This document shows positions 28,792 to 37,346 of a DNA stretch of 55,019 bases, one piece after another. The notes under the pieces were generated by a model. It did not search any database. It saw only the letters and a program-made list of their open reading frames with translations, and was not told where the DNA came from. Within the stretch, counting starts at the first letter, position 1, and each line of letters begins with the position of its first letter. Origin of the DNA: an uncultured Lachnospiraceae bacterium. GTDB lineage: Bacteria > Bacillota > Clostridia > Lachnospirales > Lachnospiraceae. The position numbers and the translations under genes were made by a program. The DNA is taken from contig CACWJQ010000010.1 in NCBI GenBank assembly GCA_902761225.1, positions 1 to 55,019 on the forward strand, given 5' to 3'.

Positions 28792-29613
28792 TCAATCTGC
28801 AGGTTTTGTCATGAGTTCTCTGCAAAGCTCATACATTCTCACATCCGAGCGTGTATTTATCATATCGGAGGATGAATCATATTCCGGATCCGATACGGAT
28901 ATCCCGCCGCATATGTCAGCTCCGATGATACGTCTTCCCCTGACAGCTTCAGTGACGATCCTGGACAGTTCCTCCAGTGACAGTTCACCCTGGTCCCAGT
29001 TAGTAATGCACTCCGATCTGTCCAGTATATCCTTATCTATTGATACATAAACGGGAATATCGCTTTGCACCGCCGGATCCTGCCTGCTGTCATCCGGTGC
29101 ATTTCTGTAATATCTGTACCCGCAGGCTTCACCTCCAGGATATCTGATGACTTCTCGGCACCCGCCCGGGATTGGTTCCGGCGGTCCCACGATCAGTACC
29201 GAGTTTACATGCTCATCCTTCTCCAGTATCTCCTTTACCCATGACCCGCAGCTGAGTATCCCTCCAAAGGCTGTATCCTGCATATCGGTATGGTGATCGA
29301 AGAGTATAAGATCATATCTTTCACTGATGAAGGAGGTAATGATCCTTGTCATGTAGTGATAGTTACCGGTATCGATAAAGTGGATACCGCACTGCAGATC
29401 TTCATATGCGGACAGTCTGCTGCGGATTTCTTCAAAGGCTTCATCCGAGCAGTACATATTTCTTCCGGATATATCCTTCATGGAAATCCTGACAATGGTG
29501 TCATTATTGCCGGAGTCTCCGAGTTCCTTATCAAAATCCTCCGGATATGTATCATTCATGTCAATGATATATGTGACATTTTTCATATCTTTCTCCGAAG
29601 TTTCCTCCGTCAT
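28792..29613 (-). CDS. Arginase/ureohydrolase-fold metalloenzyme
   Basis: About 273 residues from the ATG at 29613, chosen because it overlaps the upstream stop as ATGA; the ATG at 29586 with CGGAG upstream is an alternative. The six Mn ligands of arginases have counterparts: His in DTGNYHYMT, Asp-His-Asp in FDHHTDM, and two Asp in VSIDKDILD. IIGADICGGIS follows where arginases continue. The rest is divergent, so substrate (arginine, agmatine, formiminoglutamate or another) cannot be named. It is the last gene of a coupled trio with two membrane proteins. Confidence 0.85.
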   Translation of the reverse strand: MTEETSEKDMKNVTYIIDMNDTYPEDFDKELGDSGNNDTIVRISMKDISGRNMYCSDEAFEEIRSRLSAYEDLQCGIHFIDTGNYHYMTRIITSFISERYDLILFDHHTDMQDTAFGGILSCGSWVKEILEKDEHVNSVLIVGPPEPIPGGCREVIRYPGGEACGYRYYRNAPDDSRQDPAVQSDIPVYVSIDKDILDRSECITNWDQGELSLEELSRIVTEAVRGRRIIGADICGGISVSDPEYDSSSDMINTRSDVRMYELCRELMTKPAD

Positions 29614-30290
29614 ACATGATACCCGGCCATGATCGAGTACAGCTTCCATACACTGCACAGGAAGAATATGGTGCCTGCCAGGATCCTTCCTCCCTGCTTC
29701 ACCTTAGGTATCTGTCTTGCCATTGGCACAAGGAGCACATACCCGGATATGAACATAAGTATCTCAAAAAAGCGGGTAAATACCACGGCCAGGAACATGA
29801 ACACCATGGAGACGCAGGCACATATCTCCGCCGAATCAGATTCTTTCTCTGATGTATCAGGCAGATGATAGAGTGCATAGATGATCACGGCAGTCATCAT
29901 CCATGCAGGCAGATAAGACAACAGGGAGTATATAGCTTCGCTTCTTGCGATAGCCTCGCCCCCTGCAAAGGGTGTCAGCAGCCTGTCCGGACGCACAAGG
30001 AAGAGCAGTGACGTCCCTGCCATGAAGAAAAGTCCTGTTCCCCTGTGATCAGTTTTATACAATATTGACGGGATGATCGCTGCAAGGACCATGAGCAGGC
30101 AGATCCATGCATCCACCGCCAGTTCCCAGCCCTCTCTGGATAATCCCTCCAGCTGCAGATACAGAAGATAACCGGTACCTGTTGCGGTATTGGTGTCATG
30201 CACCGTCAGGACCGCCAGGATAAAAACCAGCACAGCCTCTGCAGTAACGATCCATATTCCCTTTTTCTCACCGGATAAAATATTTGTCAT
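29610..30290 (-). CDS. Hypothetical polytopic membrane protein
   Basis: About 226 residues from the ATG at 30290, whose ATGA overlaps the upstream stop. There are six or seven hydrophobic segments (GIWIVTAEAVLVFILAVL, CLLMVLAAIIPSILY, IYSLLSYLPAWMMTAVI, CACVSMVFMFLAVVF and others). No motif is recognised. The stop overlaps the next start in the same way, so all three genes of the unit are translationally coupled. It may form a complex with the upstream GT-C-like protein. Confidence 0.75.
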   Translation of the reverse strand: MTNILSGEKKGIWIVTAEAVLVFILAVLTVHDTNTATGTGYLLYLQLEGLSREGWELAVDAWICLLMVLAAIIPSILYKTDHRGTGLFFMAGTSLLFLVRPDRLLTPFAGGEAIARSEAIYSLLSYLPAWMMTAVIIYALYHLPDTSEKESDSAEICACVSMVFMFLAVVFTRFFEILMFISGYVLLVPMARQIPKVKQGGRILAGTIFFLCSVWKLYSIMAGYHV

Positions 30291-31477
30291 AAAGCAATAA
30301 CCGTATACATAACCATCATGGAAGAGATCAGCAGCATGCATGCAAGGGGTGCGGATCCGGGAAGCACTCTCCTGGCTGACAGTCTGCTTATAAGCGCTGC
30401 AGCACAGACCTCGATGAGTATGCAGGTTCCGAAGGCCGCACGGTCAGGATAATGGGGAGACAGTACCATAGCCCCGTATGAAAGAAGCGCACCCATGAGG
30501 GTAACTATCATCTCCCTGCCAAGCTTTTCCTTAAAATATGTCCTGTACAGGATATATGAAACCGCAAAGACCAGTAATGCCGGGAACAGATAGGAGCCTG
30601 CACCCTTGAGCATCTGGAGCATCCTTGCGGTAAATGTCAGTGACAGATCTCCGACACTGTCATCCTTACGGATAAAGTTACCGGGAGCAATGATGCAGAT
30701 AACAGATCCCGCAAAAGAGGATATGCAGCCCGCCGTCATCCAGAATCTTTTACGTCCAATGGCCTTCTTTTCCCTGATGCATATGACCGTTATGAAGAAT
30801 GCGATGGCACATGCCGCAGGGCCCATATTTTCTGTACTCCAGCCTGTGATCAGTCCAAGGGGAATGATAAAGAGCCATGTAAAGGGAAGGTCCTTCCTAT
30901 CCTCATCAAGTGCTCTGAGATAGCATATGTAAAACAGCAGGATCCACACCGATGAATAAACATAATTGGCGCATCCCGCCTGCCACAGCATGCTCATCCT
31001 GAAATTGGGACAGCACAGGATAAGTGTTCCGAAGAGCAATCCGTAAAGAGATATTCTGTCCGGACTCTTATCCTTTCCCGCAACGATCCCCGTAAGGATA
31101 TACATTTCGAAAACAAGAAGAAGTGTCGCAATGACATTGATGATGTCAGCACACATTTCACCTGACATTAGGGAAAGCTGCAGCAGTCCGTGGGTGATGC
31201 TCCTGCCGCCCCAGTTCCGGTAATGCCATATCTGTGAAGCGATGATATCCCCGGGGCCCTTAAGAGACTCGCCGGTTACAAGGTTGGTGGAATACCATTC
31301 ATCATCCATCATGAAGGGAGTCCTGCCGTTTGCGACAAAAAGCATTATCACCCCTGCGATCACAAGAACCGTACTCAGTATCACAGCAGCCTTATCAAGC
31401 CATGCCCCTTTATCCGCGATAGTATTACCGGTATTATTTTTTTTACTGTTTTGAGCTTCCCTGTCCGTTCCCATCAT
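30287..31477 (-). CDS. DUF6056-like GT-C-type membrane protein
   Basis: About 396 residues from the tandem ATG at 31477/31474, which has AAGG upstream; in-frame starts back to 31543 lack one. There are ten or eleven hydrophobic segments. After the first helix the external loop holds FMMDDEWYS, an acidic pair as in GT-C glycosyltransferases, then WHYRNWGGRSITHGLL, the (W)xGR motif I associate with DUF6056. A role in sugar transfer to the cell surface is likely but unproven. It is the first gene of the coupled trio. Confidence 0.78.
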   Translation of the reverse strand: MMGTDREAQNSKKNNTGNTIADKGAWLDKAAVILSTVLVIAGVIMLFVANGRTPFMMDDEWYSTNLVTGESLKGPGDIIASQIWHYRNWGGRSITHGLLQLSLMSGEMCADIINVIATLLLVFEMYILTGIVAGKDKSPDRISLYGLLFGTLILCCPNFRMSMLWQAGCANYVYSSVWILLFYICYLRALDEDRKDLPFTWLFIIPLGLITGWSTENMGPAACAIAFFITVICIREKKAIGRKRFWMTAGCISSFAGSVICIIAPGNFIRKDDSVGDLSLTFTARMLQMLKGAGSYLFPALLVFAVSYILYRTYFKEKLGREMIVTLMGALLSYGAMVLSPHYPDRAAFGTCILIEVCAAALISRLSARRVLPGSAPLACMLLISSMMVMYTVIAL

Positions 31478-31561
31478 CCATAACCTTATCCGGATCATAT
31501 CAACTAACTTTTTATTATATATCATTATCACAAAAAAGCCCATTGTAACGGTATGATAAAA

Positions 31562-31595
31562 AACTGCCGCGCCTGAGATCTCAAGTGCGGCAGTT
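31562..31595 (-). terminator. Terminator of the ABC permease gene
   Basis: Arms AACTGCCGC and GCGGCAGTT enclose a loop that itself contains the palindrome TGAGATCTCA. On the minus strand TTTTTT follows. It lies 85 bp past the permease stop. Confidence 0.82.
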
Positions 31596-31679
31596 TCATT
31601 AACACTTCTCCGGGATATACAGTCAGCATCTTACAGGCAGCGCTTTGCAGGCACCTCCTGTAACACCGGTTAAATTGCG

Positions 31680-33797
31680 TCAATATCCGTATGAATCATA
31701 CAGTTCATATTCCTCATAGTATTCTATCCAGTCCTCCAGTTCCGGGTTATTTCTCTCCGCCCAGGTATACCAGTCTATAACTCCCAGTTTGACCAGTTCT
31801 TCAAGGACCCTCATGGTCCTTACATCATCCTCGACCGGATATACGGATAATGTTGTTATAGAATAATCATCATTTTTATAATTTGATTCATTATAGAACA
31901 CTCTGTATTTCAGCTGCAGGATTATATCCCCCTGAGGTTCATCCAGATACTCTACAGAGTAATTATCCTCAAAGTCCGAATAATACGCCTCCATGATCAT
32001 TGGGATATACTCTTCAGGGATCCTGAAGTTCTCTCCCTGGTAACCGCCTACGTTAACACTAATGGACTCAGGATAACCGAGAACTCCGCTCTCCAGCTTG
32101 TAATACTCATCTCTGAATCCGTCTGTCATGATTAGCTCATTTATGATACCGGGATCGGCTACCTGATACGCCCTGCAGAAATCGAGGCCCACCTTCCTGT
32201 CTGCCACTATAGTCAGATATTCTGAATACGGACTTTCCTCCTGCCCGTGGTTTTCATATCTCCATGTCTTGACGGTTTCCTTTTCAACCGGATCGTATAT
32301 ATACTGAGCTCCCGGAGAGTAATACTTTTTATCGGCGCATATGATGCGGTAAGCAAGATCCGGCCCCACCTCCAGATACCTTGAATTCTGTCTGAGCTCA
32401 CTTCCTCCCCATCTGTACATAATATATCCTTCCCGACCGGGAACCGGCATATAATCGATAGATGATGTATTTCTGTTACTCTCGTTGTAGAGTACCGATG
32501 CGCCATTCAGATTGCTCTGTGGAACGATATGGTTATCAAATCCCGTAAGATCGAAGATGAATACGATAAGGATAAGTGCCATGGCTGCCGTTACAGCAGT
32601 CATCTGCTTCCAATGGGAAAAGAAAGCCTTGAATGACCTTCCGTGTATGCTGTCGATAAGTCCGTATGCAAGTACGGTAAAGAATACGGCAAAGAATAAT
32701 ATCCAGCCTGTGCCGCCATATCCTGATCCGATCATTGCTCTTACGATAAACACCATCAGATGTCCGGCGTATATGGAATTGATCGTTCTGATAAGGAATC
32801 TGTATAGCTTGTTGGACACACCGCCTTCCGCTTCCTCGCTCTTTCTCCTGACATAGATGATAAGGGCAAGTATCAGGTTCATGGCAGCTATGACAATGGT
32901 CATCGCAAGATTAAAGATGAATACTCCCGAAGAGAAGACTTCCGGGAAGTCCGGTCCGCAGGCAACAAGATATGCACATATACAGCCGGATACAGGCGAT
33001 GACAGCCACATTACATACTCAAAGCCAATGGCAGGCTGCAGGAAATTATCGTAAAAAAGCTCACACAGGAAATACAGGATCCCATATCCCAGGATCAGAT
33101 CAAATCCGATAAAAGCGATGTTTACCAGAGCGTTAAATATTGTTCCGGAAAGGACAACTCCCAGTATGACCAGATTGTAGCAGGTTATGAAGCTGAGAGC
33201 GCTTCCGGCGACTATCTGCAATCCTATCAGGGCGATATCACCGCCTATCCCCCAGCCGGATGCTTTGATCATACACATTGCGATGGATAAAACGATCGAT
33301 ATCATGAATGGAACAAACCACATCAGAAGACCATTCAGATAAATAACCGTGAACTGCTTCCCTCTTTTTACGGGAAGGGAATTAACCATGTCAGTCATAC
33401 GTCTGTTGAACAGATGTCTGTACCCGCCAAGTCCGGTTATCAGGGCTGCGCATACCGCTATGATTATCTGCATTAAGGGAAGATATCCGATCAGTATACT
33501 GCGGAAGAATTTCACTGTATGCCCTGAGGACTGTACGATCGCATCGTACTCAACACTCGAAATATAATCACTCGAACTCTTCATGGTTGTCAGCCAGAAA
33601 AGAACTATGACAGGACCTGCCAGAAACTGAACGATCGAGGATATCACAAGCATCCATCTTCTGTGCTTTAAGTCCTCCTTCATAAGACTAAGCATTGAGA
33701 TCCCGTTCTTTTTCTCAGTTTTCTCATTTATGAATTCATTTATAGCCATGGCATTTTCCGTGATCTTGTCTTTATTTTGTGATTCCGGCGAAGTCAT
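31680..33797 (-). CDS. ABC transporter permease with large external C-terminal domain
   Basis: About 705 residues from the ATG at 33797, which has GGAGG 9 nt upstream and overlaps the ATPase gene by 26 bp. Residues ~40-410 contain about ten membrane segments in ABC-2 style. RHLFNRRMTDMVNSLPVKRGKQF is a motif common to this permease group. The last ~270 residues are mostly external and polar, rich in Tyr, Asp and Glu, ending YEEYELYDSYGY. Its partner is the ATPase at 33772. Relatives in ytr-type operons respond to cell-wall antibiotics; the cargo here is unknown. Confidence 0.85.
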   Translation of the reverse strand: MTSPESQNKDKITENAMAINEFINEKTEKKNGISMLSLMKEDLKHRRWMLVISSIVQFLAGPVIVLFWLTTMKSSSDYISSVEYDAIVQSSGHTVKFFRSILIGYLPLMQIIIAVCAALITGLGGYRHLFNRRMTDMVNSLPVKRGKQFTVIYLNGLLMWFVPFMISIVLSIAMCMIKASGWGIGGDIALIGLQIVAGSALSFITCYNLVILGVVLSGTIFNALVNIAFIGFDLILGYGILYFLCELFYDNFLQPAIGFEYVMWLSSPVSGCICAYLVACGPDFPEVFSSGVFIFNLAMTIVIAAMNLILALIIYVRRKSEEAEGGVSNKLYRFLIRTINSIYAGHLMVFIVRAMIGSGYGGTGWILFFAVFFTVLAYGLIDSIHGRSFKAFFSHWKQMTAVTAAMALILIVFIFDLTGFDNHIVPQSNLNGASVLYNESNRNTSSIDYMPVPGREGYIMYRWGGSELRQNSRYLEVGPDLAYRIICADKKYYSPGAQYIYDPVEKETVKTWRYENHGQEESPYSEYLTIVADRKVGLDFCRAYQVADPGIINELIMTDGFRDEYYKLESGVLGYPESISVNVGGYQGENFRIPEEYIPMIMEAYYSDFEDNYSVEYLDEPQGDIILQLKYRVFYNESNYKNDDYSITTLSVYPVEDDVRTMRVLEELVKLGVIDWYTWAERNNPELEDWIEYYEEYELYDSYGY

Positions 33798-34677
33798 ATC
33801 CCAGCACCTCCGTTTCACTTATAAATATCTCTTCAAGAGTAAGAGGAAGAACCTCATAGAAAACAGGAAGCTGTGATGTGATGATGGTCTCAAGCTCCGT
33901 CCTCTGTCCCCTGATAGTCAGAGTTATCAGGGATCCTCTGTGCTCTTCAGCGATCACATTACAGTTCTTCTTAACAGTTTCAAGGGATGCCTCATCCTTG
34001 AACACTGCCTGAACCTTGAATATTCCGAGCTTCATGTCCCCGAGATCCTTGGAAAGGATAACTCCTCCCTTATGAAGGAGACCCACATATTCGCATATAT
34101 CCTCAAGCTCCCTGAGGTTATGGGATGCTATGACGGGAGTGATCCCCACCTCTTCCATATCGTGGATGAACAGCCTCTTCACCGCCTGTCTTACAACCGG
34201 GTCCAGTCCGTCAAAGGTCTCATCACACAGGATATACTTACATCCCGATGCTGCTCCAAGCATGATGGACAGCTGCTTTTTCATACCCTTTGAAAAAGTC
34301 TGTATCCTTCTCCTTGGGTCAAGCGATACTGCCTCCATCAGATGAAAGAACCTGTCCATGGAGAAAGTCTTCGGATACATGGTCCTGTAATATGAAGCCA
34401 TCTCAAGGGGAGTGGATCCGGGAAAATAATACTGATCATCCGATATGAAGAATATCTTCTCCTTAACCGAAGGATTCTCCCATACAGGTTCTCCGTCTAT
34501 CAGGATCTCTCCGTTATCAGGTCTGCACACTCCGCAGATGCACCTGAGCAGCGTGCTCTTTCCGGCGCCGTTTGTTCCCACAAGCCCGAACACCTGTCCC
34601 TGCGGCATTTCAAAGGATACGTTGTTCAGGGCTTTTATATCGTCGTAGCTCTTACTTACTCCCTTTATCTCTATCAT
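33772..34677 (-). CDS. ABC transporter ATPase, YtrB-like
   Basis: A 301-residue ATPase with Walker A GTNGAGKSTLLR (residues ~36-47), Q-loop region FISDDQYYFPG, signature TFSKGMKKQLSI, Walker B YILCDETFDGLDPVVR, and ASHNLRELEDIC carrying the switch His. The C-terminal ~80 residues are a regulatory extension. It powers the permease at 31680. GAGAGGG lies before the ATG, 3 bp after the repressor gene. The spacing and order match ytrA-ytrB-permease operons. Confidence 0.93.
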   Translation of the reverse strand: MIEIKGVSKSYDDIKALNNVSFEMPQGQVFGLVGTNGAGKSTLLRCICGVCRPDNGEILIDGEPVWENPSVKEKIFFISDDQYYFPGSTPLEMASYYRTMYPKTFSMDRFFHLMEAVSLDPRRRIQTFSKGMKKQLSIMLGAASGCKYILCDETFDGLDPVVRQAVKRLFIHDMEEVGITPVIASHNLRELEDICEYVGLLHKGGVILSKDLGDMKLGIFKVQAVFKDEASLETVKKNCNVIAEEHRGSLITLTIRGQRTELETIITSQLPVFYEVLPLTLEEIFISETEVLGYDFAGITK

Positions 34678-34680
34678 CTC

Positions 34681-35046
34681 TTAATCCCTCTCATAAACTT
34701 CCCGCACACATTTCAGGGCTTCTTCTTTCCCAACGCCTGCTGCCCTGACCCGGAGCGCAGTCTCCTTCAGCTCTCCGAGAACCTCCCCGTAAAGACTGTC
34801 CTTCCAGTTCGATTCATCGCTGACATAGTTTCCCCTGCCTGTTATGGTGGTGATGTATCCCTTTTCCTCAAGTGCCGCATATGCCCTCTGGACGGTATTG
34901 GGATTTACCGACAGATCGATGGCAAGATTCCTGACGCTGGGAAGTCTTTCTCCCGGCGCAAGACCGCCCTGGGCTATGAGATTCATTATCTTCTCGGCAA
35001 CCTGCTCATTTAATGGGCGCTTGTCCCGAAAATCCAGTACTATCAT
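34681..35046 (-). CDS. YtrA-type GntR repressor
   Basis: 121 residues from the ATG at 35046, preceded by CGGAGG. A longer in-frame start at 35109 is rejected because it would translate through the operator. The winged HTH (PLNEQVAEKIMNLIAQGGLAPGERLPSVRNLAIDLSVNPNTVQRAYAALEEKGYI) is classic GntR. Only ~45 residues follow, as in the short YtrA subfamily. It should repress itself and the ABC genes downstream at the inverted repeat 35066-35090 and be released by an unknown signal, often envelope stress. Confidence 0.93.
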   Translation of the reverse strand: MIVLDFRDKRPLNEQVAEKIMNLIAQGGLAPGERLPSVRNLAIDLSVNPNTVQRAYAALEEKGYITTITGRGNYVSDESNWKDSLYGEVLGELKETALRVRAAGVGKEEALKCVREVYERD

Positions 35047-35065
35047 AAAGCCTCCGTTCGCCATT

Positions 35066-35090
35066 AGTGTATTAAGACATTTAATACACT
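35066..35090. promoter_or_regulatory. Operator of the YtrA-like repressor
   Basis: A perfect 10-bp inverted repeat, AGTGTATTAA and TTAATACACT, with a 5-bp centre. It covers the -10 box and spacer of the promoter at 35070-35098. Confidence 0.85.
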
Positions 35091-35098
35091 TATGACAA
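35070..35098 (-). promoter_or_regulatory. Promoter of the ytrA-like operon
   Basis: TTGTCA (35098-35093) and TTAATA (35075-35070) are 17 bp apart on the minus strand, with the operator lying across them. Confidence 0.65.
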
Positions 35099-35105
35099 TA
35101 AAATA

Positions 35106-35125
35106 ACACGGCCCTAAGGCCGTGT
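35106..35125 (-). terminator. Terminator of the two-component operon
   Basis: Perfect 8-bp arms ACACGGCC and GGCCGTGT with a 4-nt loop are followed on the minus strand by TATTTTATT. A second small hairpin (AGCCC...GGGCT, 35131-35150) lies just before it, and CGTGTCAATAAG is repeated at 35121 and 35135. Confidence 0.75.
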
Positions 35126-35176
35126 CAATAAGCCCGTGTCAATAAGGGCTCTTCACAAGCCGGTCAAAGGATGAGC

Positions 35177-35872
35177 TCAGCTCTTGAAACGGTACCCCAC
35201 ACCCCAGATGGTCTCGATGTACTTGGAATCACCGCTGACATCGCCGAGCTTTTCACGTATCTTCTTAATGTGTACCGTTACGGTGGCGATATCACCCATG
35301 GACTCCATTCCCCAGATGGTCCTGAACAGGTCGTCCTTGGTATAGACCTTGTTGGGATTCTCTGCAAGAAATGTAAGCAGATCGAATTCCTTGGTGGTGA
35401 AGATCTTCTCTTCTCCGTCTATAAAAACTCTCCGGGCACTCTTATCGATCCTTATGCCGCGGACTTCGATGGTACTGTTCTCCTGCTTCCTGGTGCCGGC
35501 ACCCACAAGGCGCTGATACTGGGCAAGATGAGCCTTGACTCTCGCCACCAGCTCACCGGGAGAAAAGGGCTTGGTCATATAATCGTCAGCTCCAAGGCCC
35601 AGTCCCCTTATCTTATCGATGTCATCCTTTTTGGCAGATACCATGATTATGGGGATGTTCTTCTCTGCCCTGACCTTCCTGCATATATCGAATCCGTCAA
35701 CTCCGGGAAGCATGACATCAAGTATGATCAGGTTGTAATCATTGTTCAGGGCAGCCTCAAGTCCGGTATCTCCCCTGTCGCAGATCTCCACCTCAAGATC
35801 GTTCATCTCCAGATAATCTTTTTCAAGGTCGGCTATCTCTTTTTCATCTTCGATTATGAGAATCTTAGACAT
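35177..35872 (-). CDS. OmpR-family response regulator
   Basis: A 231-residue regulator. The receiver domain has acidic residues near 8-9 (IIEDE), phospho-Asp in LIILDVMLPG (~52), Thr/Ser and Lys in IIMVSAKKDD and YMTKPF. The C-terminal winged helix reads LTFLAENPNKVYTKDDLFRTIWG and TVTVHIKKIREKL. GGAGG precedes the ATG, which overlaps the kinase gene by 8 bp. It is the last gene of the LTA synthase-kinase-regulator operon, so it may control envelope genes. Confidence 0.95.
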   Translation of the reverse strand: MSKILIIEDEKEIADLEKDYLEMNDLEVEICDRGDTGLEAALNNDYNLIILDVMLPGVDGFDICRKVRAEKNIPIIMVSAKKDDIDKIRGLGLGADDYMTKPFSPGELVARVKAHLAQYQRLVGAGTRKQENSTIEVRGIRIDKSARRVFIDGEEKIFTTKEFDLLTFLAENPNKVYTKDDLFRTIWGMESMGDIATVTVHIKKIREKLGDVSGDSKYIETIWGVGYRFKS

Positions 35873-37346
35873 GATCTTCCTCCTTGTATTTCTTTATCGC
35901 AAAATGCATGCAGGTACCTTCGCCCTCACGAGATGTGACCCAGATATATCCGCCGTGATCACCTATGATCTTCTTTACTATCGAAAGTCCTATCCCGCTT
36001 CCGCCCTGTGATGTGGTACGTGCGGCGTCAGCCCTGTAGAACCTCTCGAACACTCTGGGTATATCGGCTGCAGCGATCCCCTTTCCATTATCCTCTATCT
36101 CGACAATAATGTCATCTTCATTCTCAGAAACTCTTATGGATATGGTCTTATACTCTTTATCCATATACTTGACGCTGTTTCCGATTATATTGTTGATGAC
36201 CTTGCGGAGCTGCTCCGGATCTGCCATTATCAGGGTATCGGCGGGGATGCTGTTCTTATAGTTGAAGACGATCCCCCTGGTCTCCATATCAAGCCCCACC
36301 TCTTCGAAGCAGTCCTTGAAATAATCCGATACGTTAAGCTTCAGGAAATTGTAGGGTATGCTGTCATTCTCGACTCTTGAATACAGCGTAAGCTCGTTGA
36401 TGAGCTTGTCCATATCAACAGCTTTATTATATATGGTCTTCAGATATTTTTCCTGCTTTTCGGGAGTTGATGCCACGCCGTCAAGGATTCCCTCGACGTA
36501 GCCCTTGATCGAAGTGATGGGAGTCTTAAGATCGTGGCTTATATTGGATACGAGTTCCCTGTTCTTTCTTTCCTGCTCAGCGCTCTTTACCTCATTCTCA
36601 CGAAGTCTCTTTCTCATGTCTTCGTAATTCCTGAGAAGGTCTCCCACCTCTCCGGACACGCCCTTCATCTCTATGACATGCTCGAAGTTGCCCTCACTTA
36701 CCTGGGTAAGTCCCTTTGAAAGCTCGGTCATGGGATCCAGCAGCCCCTTCTTGTTCCACACAGTAACAAGGAATGCGGTGATCAGCATTATCAGGATCAT
36801 TGCGATGAGCAGATCCATCTTAAGCTTTCTGCTGATGCCCGTGTTGACACGCACCACTATAAAGACAGAGCCCTTGACTCCGTCCTGGAATGTGAAGTCC
36901 AGCTGCCTTACATATTCTTCCAGATCCTCATAGTAGAGACTGGAATTATATCCGGGTTCCAGATATCCGTAGGGAGGAAGTCTGTCCCAGATTGCCTCAG
37001 CCATATGCCCGTTTCCGGCATAATACAGCGCATCGCCCTTTCTTACAACAATGGTGCTTGAGAGCTTGGAGAGTTCGTCGCAGATACTGTCCAGATAATC
37101 ACTGTCCTCCATCATGGCGGGTGAAGAGTGAACCTTTCTGTCCAGCTCGTTATAGACCTTATCGGTCCTCTCGACGATCTCCTCGATATTGATACCTATA
37201 TCCGTGATACCCTGAGAGCCCGAATACGAATCCGCAGCCCTGTTGCTCATGGACATTCTTACCACCAGAAAAATGAGCGCTATAAGGAAGAGTGGTATCA
37301 GAGCCACCGCCACAAACGTTATTACCATTCGCGTCTGTATCTTCAA
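35865..37346 (-). CDS. Sensor histidine kinase
   Basis: A 493-residue kinase with a membrane segment at ~8-28, an external sensor of ~150 residues, a second segment at ~180-198, HAMP (GLLDPMTELSKGLTQVSEGNFEH), HisKA with the phosphorylated His in SNISHDLKTPITSIKGYVEG, and the ATPase with N box (INNIIGNSVKYMD), G1 (IEDNGKGI), F box (FERFYRADA) and G2 (GGSGIGLSIVKKI). Translation starts at TTG with AGAGG 7 nt upstream and overlaps the sulfatase stop. The signal is unknown. Confidence 0.95.
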   Translation of the reverse strand: MKIQTRMVITFVAVALIPLFLIALIFLVVRMSMSNRAADSYSGSQGITDIGINIEEIVERTDKVYNELDRKVHSSPAMMEDSDYLDSICDELSKLSSTIVVRKGDALYYAGNGHMAEAIWDRLPPYGYLEPGYNSSLYYEDLEEYVRQLDFTFQDGVKGSVFIVVRVNTGISRKLKMDLLIAMILIMLITAFLVTVWNKKGLLDPMTELSKGLTQVSEGNFEHVIEMKGVSGEVGDLLRNYEDMRKRLRENEVKSAEQERKNRELVSNISHDLKTPITSIKGYVEGILDGVASTPEKQEKYLKTIYNKAVDMDKLINELTLYSRVENDSIPYNFLKLNVSDYFKDCFEEVGLDMETRGIVFNYKNSIPADTLIMADPEQLRKVINNIIGNSVKYMDKEYKTISIRVSENEDDIIVEIEDNGKGIAAADIPRVFERFYRADAARTTSQGGSGIGLSIVKKIIGDHGGYIWVTSREGEGTCMHFAIKKYKEEDHV

